From Sweltsa coloradensis (lineage: Eukaryota; Arthropoda; Insecta; Plecoptera; Chloroperlidae): a DNA stretch of 64,000 nucleotides. The stretch's first letter is position 1; the number at the start of each line of letters is the position of its first letter. Location of the stretch: the NCBI GenBank assembly GCA_024449915.1, contig JAMZAV010000295.1:124001-188000 (forward strand). Reading direction: 5' to 3'. The notes beneath the pieces were generated by a model. It had not been told where the DNA came from and searched no databases. It worked only from the letters and a program-made list of their open reading frames with translations. The position numbers and the translations under genes were made by a program. Below are positions 12,082 to 23,581 of this stretch, in pieces.

Positions 12082-13080
12082 TAGGGTTGCCAACCGTCTG
12101 GAATTTCGGACAACACAGATTTCAACGCATTTGTCTGGATGTAGGAATTACTTCGTTCCGGACGGCATATTGTCCGGAATTTGTAAAACTAAAATTTTGA
12201 CTACATATCAATGGAATTTGAGTATGAGCGTTTGTGGTTGGGGAAAAGAATAAAGGAGACCAACAGCTTACCTTAAACGAGACGGGTAGCTGCGTGAAAC
12301 TGGCTGGTTAACATAAATATGTATTTACAAAACAAGATTCACAATGTCGTACGTTTCGGCCAACGCGAACCAGCCAGTTTCACGCAGCTGCCCGTCTCGT
12401 TTAAGGTAAGCTGTTGGTCTCTTTTCTTCTTTCCCCATCCACAAACACTAACCTAGCCGATAGGCATTCTATCACAACCAACAACGAATTTGAGTACAAG
12501 CATGCCAAAAGCATTATTTTTCCTCTAAAATTGAAATTTTCATCTTAAGGCTACTTACTTGTTTGCTAATTGCTGATGCTTTGAAATGGTTACTGCCTTG
12601 GAAGTTGCACTAATGTACCATGTATGGTGTGTGTAATAATAGTTATATCTGTTCAAATATTGTGGCAGGTTGGTGGTCAAAGTGTTTGGTCTGTTCAATA
12701 TGAGCTTGCTCTAACTTGTGCATAATTTTATTGTAAATGTCCATATAAAAATCTCGTGATAAATGAATCCAGTTAATTTCTCAAACTTTCTGGGTCCCTT
12801 ATTGACCTCCAATTGATCCAAAACTTTTGTGGGTTGTTAACAAAATGGTATACCATACTTTTCAATCAGAAAACATTTTGCAATTTCAAATAAATATTTT
12901 CTACAAGCTCGAGAAGTGACATTTCTGTAAGGTGTATCCCAGATTAAAAAATACAAGTACTACCGGTGTTCACGATTTGAGTGGTGGTACTCGATGGTAT
13001 TGGTGGATGTAAAAAAAATTCCCCCCCCCCCTGTAGGACTTTATGTCCGGAATTCCATTTCTGTCGAGTTGGTAACCCTA
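12082..13080. mobile_element. Non-autonomous hAT-type element with internal foldback
   Basis: The termini are TAGGGTTGCCAAC (left) and, in complement, TAGGGTTACCAAC (right), followed on both sides by a GGAATT(T/C)CGGACA subterminal block. The flanks TTCATAGT (12074-12081) and TTTATAGT (13081-13088) match at 7 of 8 positions, as expected for an 8-bp hAT target duplication. No transposase is visible. Inside, 12228-12309 and 12368-12450 form a second inverted repeat of about 80 bp per arm, so a foldback has been inserted in, or evolved within, this element. A C homopolymer of about 12 bases sits near 13020. Confidence 0.7.
12228..12450. repeat. Foldback nested in the hAT-type element
   Basis: The left arm 12228-12309 contains GACCAACAGCTTACCTTAAA and GAAACTGGCTGGTT. 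The right arm 12368-12450 is its near-perfect complement. The 58-bp loop contains the palindromic-looking TCGTACGTTTCGGCC stretch. It encodes nothing. Because it lies wholly inside 12082-13080, it is either a later insertion or part of a composite element. Confidence 0.7.
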
Positions 13081-13730
13081 TTTATAGTCTGTGCTTATTA
13101 TATTTTACCAAATTGCAAGTGCAACATTTATCAATGTTTTCCTTGTTCAATCATTTGAAAATTAAAACTGTTAATGGCACTGGCTAGCTAGTCTAGCTCA
13201 GGAGCAAAATTGATTAATTTTGTATTAGAATTTTAAGCAAAACTTATGTGAAATATATATTTTAAACTTTGTTCCATGTGTTATTACTTTATTGTGAGCC
13301 ATCTCTTTGATCAGATTTCCATTAAGATGATTGTGCTGGGCATGTATTGGAAATAAAGTACAATAGGTACCCCTACCAACAATTTTCTCTGCATCATTTG
13401 CAGTTATTGCTGATGTCTTAAAAAATTGTAATCACACGATTGAAACATGAAGTAAATAAGTTTTTGGTAGTGGAACAATATTTTTCAAAGATATACTATT
13501 ATATTGCATTGGAATGAAAAATGTTAATAGAAAGTATAAGGAATTTAATTTACAATAGGATAATTAAGATATTAAACTTCAATAATATTAGATATTCTCG
13601 ATGAAAATAAATTACAGTGTGTGGGATGCCCCCATTTAAGTCTGTGTCTGCCACCTTGCATAAACTAATGTGGTGTGCATGATTACAATTACAAATTATA
13701 GTTACAAATAAATTGTCCCTGCGGCTTACA

Positions 13731-14029
13731 CATAATTGAGGGTCTGCGAGTGTAAACCGTGTAACGGACAAACAATCAATCTGAGGTACGAGCGGTTGCG
13801 GCCGCGGCAACATAGCCCGCTGAAGCTACAAGCCAAACGTAGATAACTGCATTGTAATACATATTCACTCAGTGTGGCACTATCTGTGTGCAAATTGGTG
13901 AACTTGAAGTGTACCCCTATTACGACTTCCAGGACCACGGCTGGCCGTGTGCGCATAAACCGGGTAACGTGCGTTGCACGGTTTATGTTATATAAGGTTA
14001 AGGTTTATGCTCGCGGCCCCTCAATTACA
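13731..14029. repeat. Candidate inverted-repeat element of about 300 bp
   Basis: The left end has TAATTGAGGG then CGAG and TAAACCGTGTAACG. The right end has, in complement, TAATTGAGGGG then CGCGAGCATAAACC and CGTGCAACG, with about 23 extra bases between blocks. It is CpG-richer than its surroundings and contains a NotI-type GCGGCCGC at about 13798. No coding frame is credible on either strand. Confidence 0.4.
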
Positions 14030-14269
14030 GTAGTCATCATATATACATCAACTGGTGCAGACTTTCCAAATCTCTTGTTTTAATGCAATATGGTTCACTC
14101 CACACACTGCAAGCCGAGTTAATTAATAAAGTATCTGCTACTAATCCACACAATATTTAAAATCAAACTATGTTCTGCATTGATTGGTTTACTTGTTCAA
14201 AGGGAATCAAAAAGTTCAGAATTCAAATACAGGAGTTAAGTTTCGAATCGAGTTTGAACACGTCATAAT

Positions 14270-14372
14270 TATATTTAATACAATCCAGAAATTAAAAAAT
14301 CCATCCCGATCGGGGTTCGTTATTCCGCCTACGGGAGTGTTTCCCGACTATCCAAATCGAGAAACTTCATAA
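14270..14372 (+). repeat. Dispersed repeat, paired with 54436-54560
   Basis: It shares ATCCAGAAATTAA, AATCCATCCCGATCG and CGGGAGTGTTTCCCGACTAT with 54436-54560 in the same order and spacing apart from one indel. No termini or coding potential can be defined. The origin of the repeat is unknown. Confidence 0.5.
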
Positions 14373-15231
14373 TTATGTTCAACTACGTTACAAAACACAA
14401 TTTAAAACATGCTAATTATGTATGTTAATGATACAATTCATTGTAGTACATATTTAATGTGTATGCTTAATTGGTTTTGAGACTTGACTCAAAACAACAA
14501 AACCTTTTTTCTAGTAATAGTATCTAATTATCGGCTTATGTTTGATATCGGTTCAGATGAATGTTTAATAAAAAAACTAATGTTTTAGGCAAGCCGAATT
14601 ACCTTCCCTATTTTAATAACCGTTAACCCAGTTATGTTATTATTTATTTTGTGATAACCTTTCCAGCAATTAAACACTTAAGAATTATTTACAGCATTCA
14701 CATTGGGTCTGAACTCTGAAGCACGCTTCCAGAGTGAAGTTCAGTTCAATGGATTCTCTTTAAACTGGAGCAGCAATTACGGTACTATTACGGCATTTTT
14801 TTCAACAAATGGCTTGATCATTTCAGGATGACAGCCAACACTGTGGTAACTATTTTTTGATCTTCGATCTCTTTTTTTGTGTTCAAAACGGTAGGAAAGT
14901 GGTCTGGCATTGGTGGATAACCTGTTCAATAGTAGCTTTACTACTTGCTTCTTTACTAGATTTTCAAAAGTAGAGCACTACTAAAAATAGTACCGGTAGC
15001 AAGTTATAGGCAGCGCATCATCAACTTCATTCATTATTATCAACTCATGCAATCCAAGCGTCTACGTTGCCATCGTCCATCGTCGTCCAGGTAAGCGATT
15101 ATTGGCAGTGATTTTCTGAATTTCCCATTTATCCCCTTAGTTTGTTTATATTTATTTATTTAGTATTTTGGTGTCATCATCCTGGTACAAACACCTGTAA
15201 ATTTACAATGTTTTAGTTTGTCAATTTATTA
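14373..15231. other. No supportable gene
   Basis: AT-rich, without shared repeats. A strong donor-like CAG/GTAAG occurs at 15088-15095 downstream of an ATG at 15047, but there is no partner exon, so I do not call a gene. Confidence 0.35.
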
Positions 15232-15410
15232 TTAGATAGGGGTACCTGTGGCTTGGTCTGTTTTTCCTTCAGTTGATCCCCGTCTGGGTCCGGGGTAGAA
15301 AAAGGCGAGGAAAGAGATAAAGGGGGAGTACATTACTCCACCGAAACTCGAGGCGAGCTCTGGCGGTCGTCGTCTGGGAACTCTCCCCTTTCCCTTGATG
15401 TAAAATATAT
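15232..15410 (-). repeat. Dispersed repeat related to 62005-62400
   Basis: In reverse complement the blocks AAGGGAAAGGGGAGAGTTCC, GACGACGACC and CCAGAGCTCGC line up with AAGGGAAGGGGTTCCCC, GACGACGACCC and AGAGCTCGC at 62238-62282. The short open frames on either strand are by-products of the GC-rich repeat. Confidence 0.4.
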
Positions 15411-17447
15411 ACATACAATTACAAAACAACTGTCTCTAAAACTGTTTTCGAAGAACACAACTATTTTTAAACCAAGCCTTGCTCAATATAGCCTTAGAAT
15501 TGAGTAGGGTATTTACAAAGTGTGCGAATAAAATGATGACATTTGATTATCATTGACAATACATCTGGCGAGGTTGACATAATAAGAGCGGCAATTTTAA
15601 GAACATAATTACGAATGCCAACAAAGCAAAAAATAAAACTCGTAATCGCAATTCTTAAAATAATTATTTCGTTAAAATACTATCTCTGTGGGATTCCTAC
15701 TTCATTCACAACTTATAAAATTGTAGGTAGTACAATGTGATGAAATACTACAATAACATAACCAAATAAGGTAATGGCCACCGTGGTAATGTCCATTGTA
15801 TGTAAATTGTCAACGTTGGCGTGCGTGCTTCTCGCTTGACCTTGACTCTCTAACCTTGACGATGACAGGTCATCATCATATCGATATATTATCGATATTT
15901 TTATAATAGAACACATGTTCGCCTCATCGCTCGTTGAAATTACCGTGTAAGTGGAACAATTATCTTCTAGCACATATAAGTGGTGTTCTTTAATAGTGTC
16001 GATGTGTAGTAGTAACATAACAACTGCGAAAACCCCGGATAAATTTTAAAAGACCAAAAAATGTCGACACTGTGATTGCGAGGCGAGGGATAAACCCTTT
16101 CTCAAAAATTCACGTTTTTGTGCCCCAAGATATTTTTAATTGATTACCAATTTGTCAAATAAAGTCAATAGGATATATTTTTATTTTTTTTAAAAACCAA
16201 ATTTTTGTATGTCCCAGTGCCCCAGGCACGGGTTTGAAAAGAGTGACCTACAAGAGGTCAAGGGCCGGTGGTAGGCTATGGCCTAGGCCCCCCGCCTACA
16301 CATTTGTTTTGACAAGGACATCTTGGACACCTAGGCCTAGGAGGTAGAGCTACACTCTACTGATTCGATAGATACGTACGTGGTAGAGATACGCTCGACT
16401 GTCTACACTTTCAGTTTCATAGGCTAGGCATAATTAGTATTTCAACACTTGCAAAATAATCGGAACTTCTTCGATTGTTCCAAACCAACTTTTTTCCGTA
16501 ATTTTTTTTCATGAGAAATCAACCATAAACCAATTATTTGTAGAATTTCAAGAGTCTTGTCACCAAAGATGGTAGTATATTATAACCTGTCTTGTCACTG
16601 TGAACGTTGTTGTGTAGGCCCAAATGGGGGCGTTGTCCCCCAGCGCCCCAGCCCCCACTGATGCTCCGCCCCTGGACCCTTGCGATCTCATACGTGGTCA
16701 TGTTTGGTTGATTCTGCATTTGGATTTAAAAAAACTTTTGAGTTTGGAAAAAATTTAATTAACCCTGTTAGCGATGTTATGTTGGCACTCAAGCTTGATT
16801 TGACGCTAAAACAAATTGTTCAAACAATTCCATACGTATTTGATTGTCAAGGTCAGGCGAGTTGGAACGTTTTGAAAGTTAGGGGGGGGGGAGGGGGGGG
16901 GGCGAAAATTTATTAGCAAATTTTGCGGGCGGCAGCTGGGATCTGGGGCAAAGCCCCAGCCGCCGGAGGCCCTTTTCACTAAAGGTGAAAAAAATCACCA
17001 TAGACCCTACTATAGTTATTTCATCATGTTTTAACTGTACTCGCGGACTCTGTAAACGATGTTTTACAGCAACTATATGTGATCCAAAAACTTAAAAAAA
17101 AAGGAACGTGAAGTGGCCCCTTTTAGTAAATTCAAAAATTTTTTTTTGCAAGACGAAAACATAAGGCCAAACATATTGTTTTTTACCAAGGTCACTGTCA
17201 ATTTTAATGGGATGTGCATATTTACTACGGAAATTCTGGGATTAATATTTAACTCATGTTAGTTTTGCCCCCCTCCTCGCCCCCCTTCCCACCGGTTTCT
17301 ACGCCACTGGTCAAGGGCGATTGATCTCCCCACCATGGAGGTGGGCATTCCCCTTGCTTTGAGCATACGGGCCATATTAAACCCACAACCAAAGTTACGA
17401 CTTTTCCATATTCATACTGCTTTAAAGGAGGGCAAACTCTGTTCTTT
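15411..17447. other. Non-coding stretch with G-runs and a hAT-like end
   Basis: No gene is supportable. The stretch has an interrupted poly-G tract at about 16880-16902. A C-rich segment ending TACGCCACTG at 17309 resembles the right end of the hAT element at 59035-59373, but without a matching left end. These are probably remnants of decayed DNA transposons. Confidence 0.35.
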
Positions 17448-17634
17448 TGTTGGATTACTGCTACGAACGCCTGCGCGACGGGGAAACCCGCCGTAGGCGG
17501 AGTGGGCCAAAATCGACACGCCCCCTTGCAGTGCTTTTGACTCCCCTCGCAGTACGATCTACAGGGCTGAGTAAAAAACCACGTTTCGGCCCGCTCAGAC
17601 ACCTTTGAATGACAAAAATAGTGAACTTATAACA
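17448..17634 (+). repeat. Left LTR of the copia element (error-laden copy)
   Basis: It aligns end to end with 21853-22045. Nearly all differences turn an isolated base into its neighbour: TATAAAA in the right LTR reads TAAAAAA here, GGGCAA reads GGGGAAA, CCCGTCGC reads CCCCTCGC. This pattern points to consensus error rather than mutation. Confidence 0.75.
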
Positions 17635-17648
17635 GGTTATGGGCCTAG
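17635..17648 (+). other. Primer-binding site, half initiator-tRNA type
   Basis: The 14 bases GGTTATGGGCCTAG immediately follow the left LTR. Drosophila copia has nearly the same sequence in the same place, where it pairs with an internal part of initiator tRNA-Met rather than its 3' end. One base (T for C near the end) differs from the copia form as I recall it. Confidence 0.65.
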
Positions 17649-17799
17649 TTCATGTTTAAAACTGGGTAAAGGGATAAGTTTATTTACCCAGCACAGTTCA
17701 GCGAAAACCCGCTAATCCCCCAGCAAATCGGCGCCTAAAACAGGTGAGCGACCAACCTACCTATAGCCAACTAGCCAGCCCCCAAAGGCCCGCCATGTC

Positions 17800-20700
17800 G
17801 TCCGCGGACGGGGAAAGTCTCCCTACAAAAATCAAAAACAAAAATTCCAGTGTGGAAGTTTAAAATAGAAATGCTGTTTGGGAAGGAGACCCTGGGGAAA
17901 GTTTAGGAAGATACGCCATCCCCAGCCCAATTCAGCATGGAAAAAAAAAAGACCAAAGTGCCAGGGCCCAATATGCCTACTTCTCGAGGAAACGCCAGCT
18001 GACCACGTGCGGAATAAAAAACTCCCCCGATCAGTGTGGTTTGGCCCTGAAAAAGGTGCACAAAAGGTTTTAAACTTAACCTCAAAGTTGTATCTCCCAG
18101 GAAACTGAAACAGCCTCAGGCTAAAAAAAAACCGGGGCAAAGTAGGATGAGCACATCAACAAACACTTGAGCTATTTAATGAGTCAGGGGTGGGCGAAGA
18201 GCTAAAGGGAAAACCACGCCCGCCCTCCTTTTTGTGTAGCCTCCCAGAAAAACTATGGCATGCTAATCCAGCATTTGGGGGCAGACCCGAGGGGACAAAA
18301 CACTCCAAATTCGTATCGGCGGGCTCAAGGAGGGTTTTTAACCGAAAAAGGGAAACGGGAAATTGGGGGGGGTCGAAAAAACAATAAAAGCTGTAAAAAA
18401 ACCCGGGAAACCCTCAATGGGGGAAAACAGTTAAAAAAAGAAGTGCTTCCACTGAAAACAAACCCGGTCCCCTAAAGAAGGCCGGGCCGGGACCCTCAAG
18501 AGAGAAACAAAGTTCAACAGGGAAAAAGTAAAGAGGCCATAAGGGGCCCCGAGGCCCGGGATCAAGCGACGATAAAACCCCCGCGAAACGTTTTGTTTAA
18601 GGCGGAGGAAGCCCAAGAAAAAAACCAAACAGGGTTCATTAAACTGGGAGCAACACCACATGAAAAAGGGACGGGGCTTTTTTTCAAGACTGACGAAAAG
18701 GGGTCTTTTGGGCCCCGTCCACTCCCCAAGGGGCCCCCATGCGCCCCGGGGGAAAGTGGGGGGGGGGCCCGAAAGCAAGGGGGGCCCCGCCACCCAGGGG
18801 CCCCCGTGAACGTGCTCCCCAAAAAAAGGGGCCCGTACACCCCCACCCTCGAGGGCGGGCCTGTTTTCGGTGCCCCCCCAAACCCAAGCTTGGGTTCTCA
18901 AAAAAAATTCGACAGCAATCAGTGCACGGCCCTAAAAAAAGGGAGAAACCCAAAGCCATGGGGCCCCCGGAAAAAAGCAACTCTTCAAAAGTCTGGCTAG
19001 AAAGTGCGAAAGAGGCAACGCGAAAATTTGCTATCCAAGAGGAAATCATGAGAACGGGGAAAAACCCCCTATGGCACAGAGGGAAGGGGACACCGAACCC
19101 CGACCCCGGGGGGGTAAAGAAGACTAAAGAAAGAAAATCTAGAAAATGGTATGACATGGGGACGGGGACATGCGGGAAAATTGCATTACTGCGTGAAGGG
19201 AAAGCTAACCAAAAACCCCTTTTCCCGAAGAAAAGCGGGGGAAGGGGCCCCAAGGTTAAAACCCTCGGATTTGGTCCTTCGCCCTTTGTGTGGACCGATG
19301 AACCCCCGAAACCCCTGGGGGAAAAGAGGGTACTCATGAACTGACTGACGACTACTCCAGAAACTGCACGGTCAAACCTCTGAAAAAACTAAAGACAAAT
19401 TTTGGACAAGCCTAAAAGTTTCCCGGGGCAAGAGTCAACCCATTTTTAACACCAAAATTAAAAAAAGATTGGGTTTGCGACCCCCGGGGAGAATACAAAA
19501 ATGCAGCCGTCAATCTTTCCTGGAAAAGGGGGGGGCATCAAAAACGGGCAACTCTCTGTACCTTTTACTCCCCCCAAAAAAACGGAGTACCGAAAGGAAG
19601 AACCGCCCCCTTTTTAACAGAAATGGCAAGAGCATGCTACTCAAAGGTCCCCCCCAACAAAGACGGGGGAAAAAGCAGTGTCACCCCCAAACCTACCAAA
19701 AAAACCGCTTGCCCAGCAAATCGGTTGAAAAAACTCCGTATGAACGGGGTTTCCGGCAGAAAACCCGAACGTCTCCCACATCCGATTTTTTTGGAAGCAA
19801 AGTCTACAGCCTATCCCAAGGAGAAGAGGACGGAACTGGGCCCCCCGAGCCAAAGGGAAGAATTTCTCGTCGGATACAGCGAAGAACCCAAAGGGGATCC
19901 CGCTTTACTTAAAAAAGCTCCCGGGGAAAATCATCGTAAGCAAAAACCGTCACATCCAAAAACCCCCGGGATAAAAGACGGGTTTCAAAATTTTATCAGC
20001 AAAAGCCCGGGGGAAAGGGGAAAGAACAGCGAACTTTAGACTCGGGAACCTCAATCTCACAAAAACCGGGGAAGCCCCCCGTGGGAACACGCAGATAACC
20101 CCACCCGGACAATGATAAAGAGACAGCCAACCCGGGCTTTCCAAAAGACCCCAAAAAAATCCTCAAGACCTAGAAAAGGGGAATTCCCCCCAAAAGAGAC
20201 TATAGGTCCCAAAGCCAGAAAAGGGAGGCCCTTCGAACCAGGAATTTTGGAGAGAAATGACCCAAATAAAGGGGAGCCCTAAAAGGAAGAGTGGACAAAA
20301 GGGGCCCAAAAGGGGAAAGGATATGAATCTTCAGGGCCCAACCCCAATTGGTCATTGACTCCCCTGCCCAAACCCAGAAACAAACGGGAAACAAGTGGGC
20401 CCCTTTAAGGCCAAAAAAAATGCAAGCGGAAAAATAGAACCTTCAAAGCCAGGTTAGTCCGAAAGGATTCTCTCAGAAGACGGAGGGAAAACTACGACGA
20501 GAATTCGCCCCCGTGGCCAAAAAACGCCACCACGAACCCCAATCGCAAAAGCCAAATGTTTTAAAAACCTAAAAAAAAGGCACCAAAGGATTTGGGCGCG
20601 CATTCCTCAAAAGGCCAAACCCTTTCCCGGGAAATGTACAAAGAAAACAGCCGGAAGGGTTTGTCATTTCAGGACAAAAAAGACATGGTGTGCAAGCTCA

Positions 20701-21600
20701 ATTAAAAACTTGTACGGTTTTAACAAAACGGCCAGGACCTGGAATTCCAAAGCCCACGATACCCAAAAACCAAGTGGGGGTTCCACCCAAACCCAAAACT
20801 GATGCTTGTTTGTACGTGAAAAGGAGCGGAAAAAAACGTACACCCCCCGTCACCATTTTCGGATAAACCCGCTAGTATGCGCCCAACCACGGAAAGGAGC
20901 TCGACCAAATTCCCTGTAGACCTGAATAGCTCTTTCACCCCAAAAAAACCCAGGCCCAGGGAAAAAACTAAATAGGGGTGAAAAAGACAGAGAGCAAACG
21001 GGGGGCTGCTGCTACACCAAGCGGAAAGATAATTTCCTTTATTGAAAAGGTTCGGATTGTCAAGTGGGCCCGGTAGCACAACACCCCTGGACGCCGCTAC
21101 CTGACCAAACCGGAGAGGAAAAAACCCACTACCCGATAACAAAAAGTACCGACAACAGTGGGGGGCACTCCCGTACCTTTCAAAAAGTCACACGCCCAGA
21201 CATCGCCACCCCCAGGGGATCCTGAGAAGGAAAACTCGAAAAAACCCCCGGGCCCTGGGCTTGGGCGGGGGTAAAGAGAGTGTACGCTACCTAAAAGGCA
21301 CCGCCGCTTCCCACTTTAAAGGGTAAATGCTTCCCGGGGGGGATGTTCTCCAGGATTTCCGGGCGCAGACTGGGGGGGGTGACCAAATGGGGCAGAAAAT
21401 CGAGGAGGGTTTCATATTTCAATAGGAAGCAAACAATATCCTGGTTTAGCAGAAAAAAAAACTGCGTAGCCCTTCCTCAACCGAACCCGAGTAAAGTGGC
21501 CCCCCACTCTGGCCGGCCAAAAGGCTAAATGGCTCCGCAGCCCTAAAACGGCCTAGGGGCCCCGCCCAGGAAGGCCCCAAAGGTACTGCACAGGAAAACC
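17800..21600. other. Low-quality, homopolymer-smoothed sequence inside the copia element
   Basis: Base composition changes abruptly to long runs of A, C, G and T (such as CCCCGGGG and A6-A10 tracts) with very few isolated bases, then returns to normal near 21.6 kb. Open frames of 60-217 codons occur on both strands, but they are Pro/Gly/Lys-rich artefacts of the homopolymers and match no recognisable gag, integrase or reverse-transcriptase motif. This should be treated as unreliable sequence of the retrotransposon body. Confidence 0.7.
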
Positions 21601-21852
21601 CCGGGGGGCATTAAGCTAGCCCCGTCTGAGGGGAAAAAAGGCAACCGAAATGAAACATATGATCTCAGGTACCATATATCCGAGACGTCGGGAGACCAAG
21701 GGACCGTCCGCCTGGAAAACTGCCCCACGGAAGACATGCGTGCGGGGCCCTACTAAGAAAAACCCCTGCCGGGGGCCCAGGTTTTCAGCACTGCGGAAGA
21801 AGATAGGGCTTGCAGCCAGCGACCCGCGCGAAGGACGTCCGTCGAGTGGGGG

Positions 21853-22045
21853 TGTTGGATTACATGCTACGAACGCCTGCGCGACGGGCAACCCGCCGTA
21901 CGGCGGAGTGGCCAACTACGAGTCACCGCCTCCTTGCAGTGCTTAGACTCCCGTCGCAGTACGATCTACAGGGCTGAGTATAAAACCACGTTTCGTCGGC
22001 CCGCTCAGACACCTTAGAAGTGACAAAACTAGTGAACTTATAACA
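21853..22045 (+). repeat. Right LTR of the copia element
   Basis: This is the clean copy of the LTR, 193 bp, TGTTGG...ATAACA. It has a TATA box (TATAAAA, 21979-21985) preceded by an AGGGCTGAG segment, consistent with a U3/R promoter. The polypurine tract lies immediately upstream. Confidence 0.75.
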
Positions 22046-22088
22046 CTGTTATGATCTGTGTTTATTTATTTTTCTGTAGTGTAGTAGT

Positions 22089-22674
22089 CAGGCGCGTGTA
22101 GGAACTATTTTTCGAATGGGGGGCCCTGGGAATGGGGAAATGGGTGAGCTATGCTAATGGGCTTTTTTGCCTGTACATCCTTCCAACATAAGCCAGCACA
22201 CCACACAAAAGCCCTACATGCATACACATTGCTACTAGTTTTTAATTGACGTGGGGTGGGGGGCACAGAAAAAAATTGTGCGGGGGGTCATGGGAAGTAG
22301 TGGGGGAGAAAATTCTTCCCCTTTTCTAGGTATACTGATTGCTTCTAGTTTTGCACTTTTAGTCGGGGGTCATGGGAAGGAGTGGGTTAGAAAATTCCCC
22401 CCTTTTCCCAGGTAGGGCTATAGGCCTACTGATTGATTTTAGTTCACTTTTAGTCAGTGTTTAATAACATTTTGAAGTGGGTGGCGCGGGGGGGGGGACA
22501 TAGGAAAGAGTGGGGGAGGAAATTCCTCCCCTTTCCTAGGTATACTGATTGCTTCTAGTTTTTCACTTTTAGTCGGTGTTTAATAACATTTTGAAGTGGG
22601 GGGCGCGGGGGGACATGGGAAGGAGAGGGTGGGGAAATCCCCCCCCTCGAGCCCTACCTAGCCCTACGCGCCAG
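22089..22674. repeat. G-rich tandem repeat, possibly between hAT-like ends
   Basis: At least four degenerate units occur between about 22240 and 22645, each with (T/A)CATGGGAAGGAGTGGG, an AAATTC(C/T)CCCC block and TATACTGATTGCTTCTAGTTTT, then CACTTTTAGTC. Unit starts fall near 22287, 22367, 22498 and 22613, so unit length varies from 80 to 131 bp. CAGGCGCGTGTAGG at 22089 and the complement of CCTACGCGCCAG at 22674 may be decayed terminal inverted repeats, but no target duplication supports this. The region is rich in G-runs able to form quadruplexes. Confidence 0.5.
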
Positions 22675-22993
22675 TATAGCCTACTCTTGTACTACGTAGT
22701 TGCGTTTTCCTCACCCCTCTGGCTTATCTACGCATCTCTTAGGCCTACCCTAGACATTTCTCTGTGCCCTAGACAGTCGTTCCTTTAGCTGCCGAGCTTT
22801 GATAGCGTACAAACGTTTGTCCGGTTTATTTTGTTCGTATCTCGTGTGCAATTATTTTTTTGTGGTAATTATCTTTTCTCAAAATCATTCAGATGTCTTG
22901 TCTACAAGACTCTGTTGTTTAAGTTTGTTCGAACGTTAATCGCTTTCACGCTTCAGTAATTTTAATGTGCACATTCATCAGTTCACTATCGTA

Positions 22994-22996
<3 letters not shown>
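22675..22996. other. No supportable gene
   Basis: Mixed-composition DNA between the G-rich repeat and the CT microsatellite, with no confident signal. It could be a 5' UTR or promoter stretch, but no coding start follows that I trust. Confidence 0.3.
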
Positions 22997-23043
<47 letters not shown>

Positions 23044-23044
23044 C
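22997..23044. repeat. (CT)n microsatellite
   Basis: A nearly pure CT dinucleotide tract of about 48 bp with one TT interruption. The Ser/Leu-rich open frames across it are low-complexity artefacts. Confidence 0.9.
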
Positions 23045-23581
23045 CATCTACTTCTTTTCCTCCACCCACTACTTCTTTATCTCCTTTTATCGTCACCTCG
23101 TGCAATTAGCGTCAACGTCGCCGTCGCCTATCTTCTCTACGAAGAAGCCGACTAAAGTAAGCTAGTCTGTGATTTGGTTTTCTTTCCATTCATTCGGCTC
23201 ATGTAATCTTGTGTTAAAAAGTTAGAAGAGTTCATTATTTAATTGATTAAAACACTGGTGGGTAGGGTAGACACCTCTTTATTTTTAACAAAACAGCGTT
23301 TCAAAAATCAGCAGCTATTTCCGTCATTAAGGGTTGTATCCACTAAAATGCAGGTACCCGGATTATTGAACCGTCCTAGAGTGTGCCCACATCTCCACCT
23401 CATTGCTTTACCATGCAAGCAAATGAATGAATAAGTCTTTGGCTTATGGTGACCACGTTTCAAAACTAAAATTCCGAGACAGTAGACCTAATTTCGGAAG
23501 GGGGGAGGGAGGGGGGGGGGGGAGTTTATGGATGCTCGCTTTCACTTGAAGCAAGGATCGCTTCTTTATAATTTTCGACTT

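Larger units (their letters stand above)
17448..22045 (+). mobile_element. Ty1/copia LTR retrotransposon, interior badly corrupted
   Basis: Two direct repeats of about 190 bp bound a 4.6-kb unit. Each starts TGTTGGATTAC and ends CTTATAACA (TG...CA). Directly after the left LTR is GGTTATGGGCCTAG, the copia-type primer-binding site complementary to an internal part of initiator tRNA-Met. Directly before the right LTR is a purine tract with GAGTGGGGG. Near the 3' end, 21703-21744 reads TVRLENCPTEDMRA and 21782-21811 reads RFSALRKKIG(L), as expected for the C-terminus of copia RNase H. 21652-21685 resembles the family's TKHID..YH.IR motif if single-base gaps are allowed. The reading frame is broken throughout. 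A target duplication is unclear: CTGTT follows the right LTR, while TCTTT precedes the left one. Total length and LTR size fit compact copia elements of marine invertebrates (GalEa-like), which is inference. Confidence 0.75.

Noticed and set aside
15047..15095. ATG followed by 15 codons and a strong donor CAG/GTAAG
   Set aside because: A single short segment with no matching acceptor or downstream coding exon. Such donors occur by chance in 64 kb.
18190..21142. Many overlapping open frames of 60-217 codons on both strands
   Set aside because: They lie in the homopolymer-smoothed interior of the copia element. Composition is Pro/Gly/Lys from C, G and A runs, and opposite-strand frames overlap, so they are artefacts. 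A PFVWTDE string at about 19286 looked like a gypsy reverse-transcriptase motif but is not supported by the copia-type termini.
22800..23165. Possible 5' exon around the CT tract ending at AAA/GTAAGC
   Set aside because: Open frames are Ser/Leu low complexity from the microsatellite, and no promoter elements are clear.
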